DNA of 64,000 nt, from NCBI GenBank assembly GCA_017522225.1, contig JAFWZR010000031.1, positions 1 through 64,000 of the forward strand. The letters run 5' to 3'. The position numbers and the translations under genes are program-made. Below are positions 42,133 to 50,529 of this stretch, in pieces (position 1 is the first letter of the stretch; each line of letters starts with the position of its first letter). The notes below the pieces were generated by a model, which saw nothing but the letters and a program-made list of their open reading frames with translations, was not told the DNA's origin and did not search any database. This DNA comes from Clostridia bacterium. GTDB taxonomy: Bacteria > Bacillota > Clostridia > Oscillospirales > Acutalibacteraceae.

Positions 42133-44412
42133 TTATCTTCTGAAAAGCCGTTTAAGTGCATTGATAACTGAAATTATGACACGGTTTGCTTCGGTAATAA
42201 AATTATCAAAAACATTCTCAAAGAAATCAGAAATCTGTTCAAAAATTGTCGGTTCATCCTTTTGCTCAAAGCTGATAATTCCATCAACGTCTTCGCTCTG
42301 AAGCAACTCAACAAGTTCAGGAAGAGTAACCGTCTTGCCGTTAACAGAAACGCTGATATAAACTTCATTGAGAGTAAAATATTCTTCTGCTTTATCAAGA
42401 TTTTCTTCATCAACAATAATTGTATCAGGTGCTATTCCATCAAAGGTTATCTTGTCGAAATACAAATAATGTGCATCAGAATTTTCTGTAATTAAATTTG
42501 AAATATAATTATAATCAAGATTTTTATATATAGTTGTTTTTCCGTCAAACGAAAGTACCTTGTGACCGTCTTTTTCTTTGTCTGTGCTTATTCCGTTAAC
42601 AGTAAAGCCAGCTGATTTGAGGGCAGTGTATGCACCTGAACCCGCTTTTGCAATGAAAAACAGGCGTGAATCATTGCCGGAAAAGGCATTGCTGAAACTC
42701 AAAGCATCTGAACGAGCAGTAACAATTGCAAGCTTTGAGCATTCCTTAAATGCATCGGCTCCAAGCTCAGTTACACTTTCAGCTAGATAAACTTCTTTAA
42801 GTGCAGTAAATCCGTTGAAAGCACCTTCGCCCACAGCCGTGATACCGTTGCCGATTTCAACATAAGTCACTGCACTTGCAATATCGTTCCAGCCGGAATA
42901 ATCGCTGATTGCCCCTGTGCCCGAAATAGAGAGTGTTCCGCTTGTTCCGTCAAATACCCACGTTGCATTTTCACCGCAATTTCCTGATGTTGCCACATAG
43001 TTAAAAACAATGTTTTTAAACAGATCCATATTATTGGCTGTAGAAATTTCAATTTCATTCCATTGAGCCTCTGTACCCTTGTAGTATGTTGTAAACTCAT
43101 CTTTCCCAAAAAATGATACACCGCCAATTTCCTTCATACTTTCCGGAATTACTATGCTTTTGAGAGATGTAACATTAAAAGCGCAAGTGCCAATAATTTC
43201 CACATTGTCCGGAATTATTATACTTTCAAGTGCGGTGCAATGACTAAAAACAGCAAATTCGATTGATAAAAGACTTTTCGGCAAAGTTACATCTGAAAGA
43301 TTATCGCAATAAAAAAACGTGAATGGTCTTAGGATTGTAACCCCTTCGGGTACCGCTACCCTTGTGAGAGCTTTGCAGTGGCAGAACGCACCGCTGCCTA
43401 TTGTTTTAATGCTTTTGGGAAATTCGATATTCTTAATACTTACGCAATACTGAAATGCGTAGTCACTAATATCAACAACACCGTCCGGGATTACAAGGTT
43501 TTCAATCAAAACACCGTTTATATAAAGATTTATACCGGTAACAAATACGTCAAAACCAAACTCTATCGCACACCAATCTTCAATATCACCTGTGTAGTAC
43601 ACATCTGTAACAGTTTCCATGAAATTGAATGCATTATCACCGATACTTGTTACACTTTCCGGGATTTCTATACTTTGGAGCTTAGTACAGTTGTAAAACG
43701 CACCTTTACCTATTCTTGTAAGGCTTTTGGGCATTTCTACACTTTTAAGACTTGTGCAAAAACTAAAAGTATAGTCACCGATAGTTGTAATCCCATCAGG
43801 TATTACAAGGTTTTCTATAAGAGCACCATTAATGTAAAGGTTTACACCTGTAGAAAATATACTTTCATTAAAACTCATTGCACACCAATCTGCAACGTCG
43901 CCTTTATAATAAACATCCGAAAGGCTTGCGGTTTCCTTAAACGCATTTTTGTCTACATTTACAACACTGTCAGGAATTATTACTTTTTCAAGAGAAGTAC
44001 ATCCCGAAAAGGTATAAGCTTCAAGCTTGGTTATACCGTCAGGGATTTCTATGCTTTGGAGATTCGTACAGTTGTAAAATGCTCCTTCTCTGATGCTTAC
44101 AAGACTATCCGCAAGTTCTATGCTTACAAGCGACGTACAACTATCAAACGCATAAAAACCGATTTTTGTGATACCGTTGCTTATTTCGATATTCTTAATT
44201 TCACTTTTAAAGCCTTCCCAACCCGAATAATCGTTGACTGTGCCTGTACCTGAAATTGTAAGTTTAAACGCTTCTGCATCATAAACCCACTCTGCATTTT
44301 CACCGCAGGAACCTGACATCACCGTATCTTCAGCAAACGATACGACCGACAGATTGAATGCAAAAAGTATTGAAAGCAACATTGCGATACCTTTTTTAAA
44401 TATGTGTTTCAT
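42133..44412 (-). CDS. Large BspA-like leucine-rich-repeat protein with amphipathic C-terminal helix
   Basis: A 759-residue exported protein: signal peptide (1-27), two SGxCGENA.W...ISGTGxx modules (about 32-60 and 475-505), LRR_5 repeats between and after, including two WCAMSF/WCAIEF inserts with GVNLYINGALIENLVIPDGI-type spacers. A C-terminal domain (about 590-720) contains KVLSFDGKTTIYKNLDYNY, and the end is an amphipathic, basic tail (VIISVINALKRLFRR). The start was moved to the ATG at 44410-44412, where AAAGGAAG precedes it; an upstream ATG would add 18 non-signal residues. It has its own promoter with a LytTR-type repeat pair. Expected at the cell surface. Confidence 0.82.
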   Translation of the reverse strand: MKHIFKKGIAMLLSILFAFNLSVVSFAEDTVMSGSCGENAEWVYDAEAFKLTISGTGTVNDYSGWEGFKSEIKNIEISNGITKIGFYAFDSCTSLVSIELADSLVSIREGAFYNCTNLQSIEIPDGITKLEAYTFSGCTSLEKVIIPDSVVNVDKNAFKETASLSDVYYKGDVADWCAMSFNESIFSTGVNLYINGALIENLVIPDGITTIGDYTFSFCTSLKSVEMPKSLTRIGKGAFYNCTKLQSIEIPESVTSIGDNAFNFMETVTDVYYTGDIEDWCAIEFGFDVFVTGINLYINGVLIENLVIPDGVVDISDYAFQYCVSIKNIEFPKSIKTIGSGAFCHCKALTRVAVPEGVTILRPFTFFYCDNLSDVTLPKSLLSIEFAVFSHCTALESIIIPDNVEIIGTCAFNVTSLKSIVIPESMKEIGGVSFFGKDEFTTYYKGTEAQWNEIEISTANNMDLFKNIVFNYVATSGNCGENATWVFDGTSGTLSISGTGAISDYSGWNDIASAVTYVEIGNGITAVGEGAFNGFTALKEVYLAESVTELGADAFKECSKLAIVTARSDALSFSNAFSGNDSRLFFIAKAGSGAYTALKSAGFTVNGISTDKEKDGHKVLSFDGKTTIYKNLDYNYISNLITENSDAHYLYFDKITFDGIAPDTIIVDEENLDKAEEYFTLNEVYISVSVNGKTVTLPELVELLQSEDVDGIISFEQKDEPTIFEQISDFFENVFDNFITEANRVIISVINALKRLFRR

Positions 44413-44470
44413 TTTAACTTCCTTTCGTTTAACAAAACTTTTGAATATAAGGCAAAAATAACCCATAATT

Positions 44471-44537
44471 ATTATACAGATTTTTGCAGTTTCGGTACAT
44501 CCAACGCCCCGAAACCGCCTTTTAAAGGTCTGAAATG
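44471..44537 (-). promoter_or_regulatory. LytTR-type direct repeats and promoter for the 44412 gene
   Basis: Minus strand: CATTTCAG (44530-44537), 13 bases, GGTTTCGG (44509-44516; core TTTC-G conserved), then 32 bases to TATAAT (44471-44476). Period (21 bp) and distance to the -10 (32 versus 33) match the 42030-42097 site almost exactly. Confidence 0.6.
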
Positions 44538-44632
44538 GGCAATTTTTCTTTTTTATTCATTTTAGCACTATAAACGGCTTATGTCAAAGCTGTTCTCCGG
44601 TTTGTTTTCAACAGTCAATTGCAAAAGAATAA

Positions 44633-44660
44633 GAGCTCTACCTCAAAAGAGATAGAGCTC
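44633..44660 (-). terminator. Terminator after the GGGtGRT gene
   Basis: A 12-bp stem GAGCTCTATCTC/GAGGTAGAGCTC (one G-T pair) and TTTT loop followed on the minus strand by TTATTCTTTT. Confidence 0.8.
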
Positions 44661-44688
44661 GTTTTTGTTGATATATAAGGGTTTGAGC

Positions 44689-45687
44689 TTACTTAGAAGC
44701 CTCTTCAACTGCAACTGCGCAAGCAACTGTCATACCAACCATCGGGTTGTTACCTGCACCGATGAGACCCATCATCTCTACGTGTGCGGGAACTGATGAA
44801 GAACCTGCGAACTGTGCGTCTGAGTGCATACGACCCATTGTATCTGTCATACCATAGGAAGCAGGACCTGCTGCCATGTTATCCGGATGAAGTGTACGGC
44901 CTGTGCCGCCGCCTGATGCAACTGAGAAGTAGTTAACACCGTTCTCAACACACCACTTCTTGTATGTGCCTGCAACAGGATGCTGGAATCTTGTCGGGTT
45001 TGTTGAGTTACCTGTGATGGAAACGCCAACATTCTCGAGCTTCATGATTGCAACGCCTTCGGGAACATTATCTGCACCGTAGCATCTTACGTCTGCTCTC
45101 GGGCCGTTTGAATATGCCTTCTCTTCAACAACCTTAACTGTCTCTGAGTAGGGATCAAACTCTGTCTTGCAGTATGTGAAGCCGTTGATTCTTGAAATGA
45201 TCATAGCAGCGTCCTTACCAAGACCGTTGAGGATAACACGAAGAGGCTTTGTTCTGACCTTATTAGCGTTAAGTGCGATTTTGATAGCGCCTTCAGCAGC
45301 AGCAAATGACTCGTGACCTGCGAGGAAGCAGAAGCACTCTGTCTCGTCTGAAAGGAGCATCTTACCAAGGTTACCGTGGCCAAGACCAACTTTTCTGTTG
45401 TCAGCAACTGAACCCTTGATGCAGAATGCCTGAAGACCGATACCGATTGCAGCAGCAGCGTCAGCAGCCTTTGTGCAACCCATCTTGATTGCGATAGCGC
45501 AACCTACTGTGTAAGCCCATACTGCGTTTTCGAAGCAGATCGGCTGTGTTTCTCTTACGATCTTGTCGCAATCGATACCCTTTGCAAGAGTGATTTCCTT
45601 ACATTCTTCAACTGAAGAAATACCGTATTCAGCAAGAACAGCATTGATATTATCAATACGTCTCTCGTAGCTTTCAAATAATGCCAT
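44689..45687 (-). CDS. GGGtGRT-family protein
   Basis: A 332-residue protein of the family named for its GGGTGRT motif (SVASGGGTGRTLHPDNMAAGPASY). Other conserved blocks are GHGNLGKMLLSDETECFCFLAGHESFAAAEGA and DTMGRMHSDAQFAGSSSVPAHVEMMGLIGAGNNP. The family has no assigned function but regularly neighbours an Fe-S assembly-type scaffold protein, as here (20 bases downstream of 45707-46402). No signal or membrane segment is visible. Its last 66 bases are duplicated at 33769-33834, and the gene-proximal copy is here, so the gene's 3' end marks the right end of a proposed island. Confidence 0.85.
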   Translation of the reverse strand: MALFESYERRIDNINAVLAEYGISSVEECKEITLAKGIDCDKIVRETQPICFENAVWAYTVGCAIAIKMGCTKAADAAAAIGIGLQAFCIKGSVADNRKVGLGHGNLGKMLLSDETECFCFLAGHESFAAAEGAIKIALNANKVRTKPLRVILNGLGKDAAMIISRINGFTYCKTEFDPYSETVKVVEEKAYSNGPRADVRCYGADNVPEGVAIMKLENVGVSITGNSTNPTRFQHPVAGTYKKWCVENGVNYFSVASGGGTGRTLHPDNMAAGPASYGMTDTMGRMHSDAQFAGSSSVPAHVEMMGLIGAGNNPMVGMTVACAVAVEEASK

Positions 45688-45706
45688 TGTAATTTCCTCC
45701 TCTTAC

Positions 45707-46402
45707 TTATTCTTTTCTCGGGTCGATGTACTTAGCAGCATCTGCGAATCTGCCGTAAGTACCGATTGCCTTGTTGTATGCATCGTTCGGAGTGTCGCCC
45801 TTCTTGATAAAATCTGTCATCTTGCCGAGTGAAACGAACTCGTAACCGATAACCTGATTATCCTCGTCAAGAGCCATACGTGTAACGTAACCCTCAGCCA
45901 TCTCGAGGTAACGAACACCCTTAACCTTTGTACCGTACATTGTACCAACCTGTGAACGAAGGCCCTTACCAAGGTCCTCAAGACCTGCACCGACTGAAAG
46001 ACCATCATCTGAGAATGCAGACTGTGAACGGCCGTATACAATCTGAAGGAAGAGCTCACGCATTGCTGTGTTGATAGCGTCGCAAACGAGGTCTGTGTTG
46101 AGAGCCTCAAGAAGTGTCTTGCCCGGAAGAATTTCAGAAGCCATAGCAGCTGAATGTGTCATACCTGAGCAACCGATTGTCTCAACGAGTGCCTCTTCAA
46201 TAATACCTTCTTTAACATTGAGTGAGAGCTTACAAGCGCCCTGCTGAGGTGCACACCAGCCCACACCGTGTGTGAAAGCGGAAATATCCTTAATCTCGTA
46301 AGCCTTAACCCACTTACCCTCTTCAGGGATCGGAGCAGGACCGTGGTTCGGGCCCTTAGCTACACAGCACATTTCCTCTACTTCACGTGAATAGTTGATC
46401 AT
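45707..46402 (-). CDS. NifU-like iron-sulfur cluster assembly scaffold-type protein
   Basis: A 231-residue protein with NifU/IscU-like sequence: VETIGCSGMTHSAAMASEILPGKTLLEAL (about 75-103), plus an extra N-terminal Cys-containing part (MCCVAKGPNHGPA; GVGWCAPQQGACKLSL). It is annotated across Clostridia as the partner of the GGGtGRT protein, 20 bases downstream. Some IscU cysteines are present (C of IGCSG), but the whole set cannot be aligned with confidence. The start was placed at the ATG 46400-46402, with AAAGGAG 9 bases before it; a longer frame would add 24 residues. A sigma-A promoter lies at 46490-46518. Confidence 0.8.
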   Translation of the reverse strand: MINYSREVEEMCCVAKGPNHGPAPIPEEGKWVKAYEIKDISAFTHGVGWCAPQQGACKLSLNVKEGIIEEALVETIGCSGMTHSAAMASEILPGKTLLEALNTDLVCDAINTAMRELFLQIVYGRSQSAFSDDGLSVGAGLEDLGKGLRSQVGTMYGTKVKGVRYLEMAEGYVTRMALDEDNQVIGYEFVSLGKMTDFIKKGDTPNDAYNKAIGTYGRFADAAKYIDPRKE

Positions 46403-46489
46403 GTTGTAAATCTCCTTTCGGTTTATATAGGTTCGGTTCTGCGGCCTCACCTTTATATACATCTTTTCAGGCAACAGCCCATCTTGATT

Positions 46490-46518
46490 ATTATATCAAT
46501 GTGTGAAAGATTTATCAA
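46490..46518 (-). promoter_or_regulatory. Promoter of the NifU-like/GGGtGRT operon
   Basis: Minus strand TTGATA (46513-46518), 17 bases, TATAAT (46490-46495). Confidence 0.7.
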
Positions 46519-46604
46519 GACCTATTTGTAAATATTTTCAAAAAACGAGTCTGTTTTTAGGCTATTATGCCACTTTTCAGGTTGAATATCCCTGAAAAAC
46601 AAAA

Positions 46605-46628
46605 GTCGGGATGCCGAAGCATCCCGAT
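46605..46628 (-). terminator. Terminator after the 46633-47277 gene
   Basis: A 10-bp stem ATCGGGATGC/GCATCCCGAC (one mismatched end) with a 4-base loop, followed on the minus strand by TTTTGTTTTTC. Confidence 0.8.
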
Positions 46629-46632
46629 TGTA

Positions 46633-47277
46633 TTATTCTGAGTCTGATTCTGCAACTTCAAAAAGAAGTCCCTGGTTGAAACGGATATCGTTGGGACCGT
46701 CCTCCCAGAAAGGAACGCACTTCTGTGTAAGGTTATCGTTAGAATCGTACATAAACTGAACCTTGTAGCCGAGACACTTATAGCTTACGCTGCCATCGTC
46801 ATAAGCTGTGCTTGAAACTGAGAATGCAGGTGAATAGCCCTGTGCTGCAAGAGTATGGTCAACGGTATAGATTACAGTCCAGAGTGTTGCGATTGCAACC
46901 ACAGCGATGATTATAATCTGCAAAGCGTTGAACTTCATCTTCTTTTTAGCCTTCTTCGGCTTTTTCTCTTCAGCCTTGACAGGTTCATCGTCAGAAATAA
47001 CGGTTGTTGTCTCGTCAATAATCTTCATAACGGGTGCGGCAGCCGCAACGGGCTCTTCCGGTTCAACAACCTCTTCAAATATTTCCTCCTCAACCGGAGC
47101 AACCTCAATTGTAGGAGAGGGCATTTCCTCCTCAACAATTTCAGGTGCTGTGCCAAAGCGCTCCTCAAGAGCAACGTCAGTTGCCTCAATATCTGCAAGA
47201 TTGAATTTTATTCTGTTCTCTGAAGATGTGCTTTCATGAAGCTCATCAATTCTGTCAAGATTCTTTTTCTCGTCCAT
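46633..47277 (-). CDS. Single-pass membrane protein, acidic cytoplasmic domain (unknown)
   Basis: A 214-residue protein not recognised as any known family. Residues 1-95 are acidic and Pro/Ala/Glu-rich (VAPVEEEIFEEVVEPEEP), 96-116 Lys-rich (KAEEKKPKKAKKKMK), 117-142 one transmembrane helix (ALQIIIIAVVAIATLWTVIYTVD), and the last about 70 residues extracytoplasmic with two Cys (YKCLGYKVQFMYD, QKCVPFWED). The Lys-to-TM order gives an N-in topology. It has a terminator after it and no obvious functional partner. Confidence 0.6.
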   Translation of the reverse strand: MDEKKNLDRIDELHESTSSENRIKFNLADIEATDVALEERFGTAPEIVEEEMPSPTIEVAPVEEEIFEEVVEPEEPVAAAAPVMKIIDETTTVISDDEPVKAEEKKPKKAKKKMKFNALQIIIIAVVAIATLWTVIYTVDHTLAAQGYSPAFSVSSTAYDDGSVSYKCLGYKVQFMYDSNDNLTQKCVPFWEDGPNDIRFNQGLLFEVAESDSE

Positions 47278-47377
47278 AGTTTACCTCCAAAGCATTGCTA
47301 AGTAAATTATATACTATTCAGAAATTAAATCAAGTGTAAAATCAAATTTATTTTATTTTGGCATATCTTCCCGATCG

Positions 47378-48442
47378 CTACACAATCCATTTGTTTAAAA
47401 ACGGAATTTTATTAATAAGGAAAGAAAGCACAAAAGAGATTACAACCGTCGTTACGGTAAGCGCAGGTACACACAGCACGGGATTAAATGAATCTGCGCT
47501 GAAGCCCCACAGCCTGAACGCCGCCATAACAAGAATATGTATAAGGTAAGCTCCGAAGCTGTATTCCGACAGCTTTGAAACAAATCTGTTCAGCTTTTCG
47601 TTTTCAAGCTTTCTGTATTTGAACCACACAAAAACAGATACAGCTTCAAAAAGAACATTTATTGTAAAGGTCTGATAATAATTCTTACTGATTGCATCTG
47701 TTTTCCAGCCGACAACCGCATTAAGAATAATGGTTGAACAAAAGCCGATGATGCCGAGGATGTATATTACCTGTCTTTGCTTTTTGGTAAACTCGGTCTG
47801 TGCAAGAAAATACCCGAGCACAAAAATATAAACAAAGCCGATCACTATACGCACATTCATATCGGAAATGAGAGTATTGACCGAGAGAAGAAAATCCTTA
47901 GCAAAGCCTGTTGCAAAGTCCTTTGTAAGGTAAACCATCTGCGGCACGGCATAAGCAAAAACAAAACCGAGAAGCAGGTAGTAATCAAGCAGTTTTTTTG
48001 ATACGACAATTTGCCTGATTAACGGAATGCACATATAAATACCAACAATCATCGGAATAAACCAAAGGTGAACAGGGCCGACAAGAGTTGATGTTATAAA
48101 GTCCTTTAACGAAAAAGTGCTGAATGCACCGAGATACAATGTATTTTTCGGAGCAAAAAGAGCATATATCGCTGACCAGAGAAAATACGAGACCACCATT
48201 CGGGTAATGTACTTTTTGTAAATTGTTCTGATATCTATATCCCTGGACAGGAACAGCGAGCCGCTTATCATAAGAAATACGGACACACCCCACCGTGAAA
48301 TGCTGTTAAAGACATTGAAAATCTGCCAGGATGTATCTCTTCCCGTAAGCCCTGACCACTCCTGTGCAGCAATGTGAAGGAGAATAACCGCAATGATTGC
48401 AAAAACGCGCAGATAATCGTAATAATACACTCGTTGTTTCAT
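47378..48442 (-). CDS. Acyltransferase 3 family membrane protein
   Basis: A 354-residue integral membrane acyltransferase with about ten helices. It begins YYYDYLRVFAIIAVILLHI, the N-terminal pattern with the conserved His (about 22) of the OafA/acyltransferase-3 family, and has RWGVSVFLMISGSLFL and VGPVHLWFIPMI (second helix-end His). Such enzymes add acetyl or other acyl groups to surface sugars or peptidoglycan. AGGAG precedes the ATG. It is monocistronic, 35 bases before a serine recombinase remnant. Confidence 0.85.
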   Translation of the reverse strand: MKQRVYYYDYLRVFAIIAVILLHIAAQEWSGLTGRDTSWQIFNVFNSISRWGVSVFLMISGSLFLSRDIDIRTIYKKYITRMVVSYFLWSAIYALFAPKNTLYLGAFSTFSLKDFITSTLVGPVHLWFIPMIVGIYMCIPLIRQIVVSKKLLDYYLLLGFVFAYAVPQMVYLTKDFATGFAKDFLLSVNTLISDMNVRIVIGFVYIFVLGYFLAQTEFTKKQRQVIYILGIIGFCSTIILNAVVGWKTDAISKNYYQTFTINVLFEAVSVFVWFKYRKLENEKLNRFVSKLSEYSFGAYLIHILVMAAFRLWGFSADSFNPVLCVPALTVTTVVISFVLSFLINKIPFLNKWIV

Positions 48443-48477
48443 CGTTCAGACTCCTGTCTTTAAAATCGTGTAAATGA

Positions 48478-48884
48478 TCAGGCCTGTTTTTCAAGCAAGG
48501 CGACACATTCGACTGTTGTTTCTTTGTCCCAACAGATATGTGTCACATTCTCATCCCCGTCATAAAAGACGTGGAATTTGAAATTGATACACTTTAACAG
48601 TCTGCCATTGGGCTGTTCTTCTTTGAATATTTCAATGCTTTTAATAAAGGTGTTAAGAAACCTCTTTTTCTCAACATCAGTAAATTTTTTATACATTGTA
48701 CCATAATAATGCAGAAAAAGATAGACATTTTCGCCTGATATTTTTTCTTCTTTGATATTTGCTATATGGGACTCTAATTCTGTTATTTGTTCCTCTACAA
48801 CTTCTATCTCATCATAGAAATCATAAAGTCTGTTTTGCATATCCTGATACTTTTTATCGTAATGTCTGTCAGTTACATCAAGGG
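48478..48884 (-). pseudogene. C-terminal remnant of a serine site-specific recombinase
   Basis: About 135 codons that match the C-terminal part of large transposon serine recombinases of the TnpX/Tn1549 sort (DUF4368-like): LDVTDRHYDKKYQDMQNRLYD, a coiled coil, then KRFLNTFIKSIEIFKE, NGRLLKCINFKFHVFYDG and WDKETTVECVALL. The N-terminal catalytic resolvase domain is absent. The reading frame is broken at its 5' edge by an IS3-family fragment on the opposite strand. Family recognition is from pattern memory. Confidence 0.7.
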
Positions 48885-49150
48885 TATCCATATGACAATG
48901 CATTGGCTGAAAATTTCTTTTCAATACTCAAAACAGAATGCATCTACCGAGTAAAACTTCAGACCTATGAGGAGGCTCGCATCCTCATAGGTGAATACAT
49001 CCATTTTTACAATCATCAACGTATCCAACTAAAAACAAAACTGACACCTCTCGAAAAGCGATGTCAGTATGTTGCTTAAATTTTAATTTAATCTACCATA
49101 AAGGTCCTTTTTGTACTGTCCGTACAAATTGGAGCAGTCCAAAATTAAAA
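48885..49150 (+). mobile_element. IS3-family transposase 3' fragment with right end
   Basis: Plus-strand codons 48885-49079 give GYPYDNALAENFFSILKTE...YEEARILIGEYIHFYNHQR, the C-terminal integrase core of IS3/IS150-type transposases, with the final catalytic Glu in ALAENFF. The stop TAA is followed by DNA (TGTACTGTCCGTACAAATTG...) that resembles the terminal inverted repeat of such elements. The 5' part of the transposase is missing. It abuts the recombinase remnant at about 48877-48890. Confidence 0.75.
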
Positions 49151-49174
49151 CCAGGTCACTTAATTATTATAGTC

Positions 49175-50473
49175 TTATTTACCTTTTATCCAATCCAAAG
49201 AAAATTTAGTAAACCAAATATTTTGGCACTCTAAATCAGGTTCAAACAATACTCCTATATTACCGTCAGGAAGCTGCGTCATAGAACTGTAAACGAAAGA
49301 ATCTTCCTTCAGCACACGGCTATAGGGGAAGGTTTCACCATCATCCTCTGAAAGTCTTACTGTTCCGCACTGTCTTGTTTTTTTGTCTGCAGCGTTCAGA
49401 AAAACCACATAGGGCTTTCCGTTGTCTTCAATTTTAATGACTGAGCTCTGGCATATGGGCTGAGGAAGGCTTTCATCGTGAGTGAAGTTTTCCCAGCTTT
49501 CTCCGCCGTTTTTGCTGTAAGCAACTGCAACACAGCGTTTGCGATCATGGTTTCTCATAAAATATTTCAGCGTACCGTCTTCCTGTTCAATAACCTGCGA
49601 TTCAGTAAGCATATTTTGTTCAATGATAAAGTGATGATTTGCCTTGATACCGTGAATTTTCCTTGTGTTGTTCGGTGTTTCGCCCAATGACCAGGTTTCT
49701 CCGTTATCGTCGCTGTAAATTACACAGCAGGATAAACCTAAGGGGAATTTTCTTACACCGTAGTAAATAGGGACAATTATTCTGCCGCTGTATTTTCCGT
49801 GCTTGACAACAATTCCGCATCCGGGGCCGGGGCCGATAAAGCTCATATATTTCTTTTTTATCTGGGAATTAAGTGAAACAGGCTTTGACCAGGTTAACCC
49901 GTCGTCATCGCTGTAGCACATCATAAGTGTTGAAGTATGGGCTTCTCTGAACTTACCGCCCGTATATATGCTTCCAAACTCTGTTTTTCCATCGTAGACT
50001 TTACCGTCTTCAGAAACAGAATATCCGGTTTTTTTGCCACTTTTTGTATATAGTATACCATTTTTCAGAATATATTTTCTGAGTCCGCGGCTGATGATTT
50101 TGTTGCCTTCGGAATCTTCACCGACACAGGAATTGCAGTTAAGTATACCTACACCTGCCGGAGTGTGACAGTAATGCATAAAAATACGTCCGGTATCTCT
50201 TGAATATGTAAGAATCGGATCAATAGCTGCAGAAGAAAGATTTTTTTCTTCGCCGTATTCCTCAACAACAGTCTGATAATCCTCCCAGGTTTCACCTGAA
50301 TCCATACTTCTTCTGACAACCTTGTCAATTCTGTTTGGATTGTCTGCACCGGTAAAAAATCTGGCATCAGCACAGGCTACAACCACACCGTTTTTTGTTG
50401 TAATAATTGATGGGATTCTATAATAGTCTGAAGGTCCTCCTGTACCCGGACCAAAAACAGTTTTAAACTCCAC
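49175..50473 (-). CDS. Cytoplasmic sialidase-like GH33 enzyme
   Basis: A 432-residue beta-propeller sialidase. It starts near SDYYRIPSI (the Arg of the RIP motif, about 18), has Asp boxes SMDSGETW, SDDDGLTW, SDDNGETW, SKNGGESW and a SEDDGETF variant, and late residues TESQVIEQEDG (Glu) and FVYSSMTQL (Tyr nucleophile region). Start GTG at 50471-50473 with GAAGGGAG 10 bases upstream. There is no signal peptide or anchor, so it acts inside the cell on imported sialylated glycans. It is encoded 56 bases after a GPH transporter with the same orientation, and the upstream transporter promoter likely drives both. Confidence 0.82.
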   Translation of the reverse strand: MEFKTVFGPGTGGPSDYYRIPSIITTKNGVVVACADARFFTGADNPNRIDKVVRRSMDSGETWEDYQTVVEEYGEEKNLSSAAIDPILTYSRDTGRIFMHYCHTPAGVGILNCNSCVGEDSEGNKIISRGLRKYILKNGILYTKSGKKTGYSVSEDGKVYDGKTEFGSIYTGGKFREAHTSTLMMCYSDDDGLTWSKPVSLNSQIKKKYMSFIGPGPGCGIVVKHGKYSGRIIVPIYYGVRKFPLGLSCCVIYSDDNGETWSLGETPNNTRKIHGIKANHHFIIEQNMLTESQVIEQEDGTLKYFMRNHDRKRCVAVAYSKNGGESWENFTHDESLPQPICQSSVIKIEDNGKPYVVFLNAADKKTRQCGTVRLSEDDGETFPYSRVLKEDSFVYSSMTQLPDGNIGVLFEPDLECQNIWFTKFSLDWIKGK

Positions 50474-50529
50474 AACAATTTATCTCCCTTCAATATCCGT
50501 ATAATAGCTTTGTTTTTCTTCTTTACAGA

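Noticed and set aside
43378..44253. A 291-codon open frame on the plus strand, Cys- and Tyr-rich
   Set aside because: It is exactly antisense to the repeat-rich BspA-like gene. The regular LRR codons create a long stop-free mirror frame, with no ribosome-binding site and no sensible protein.
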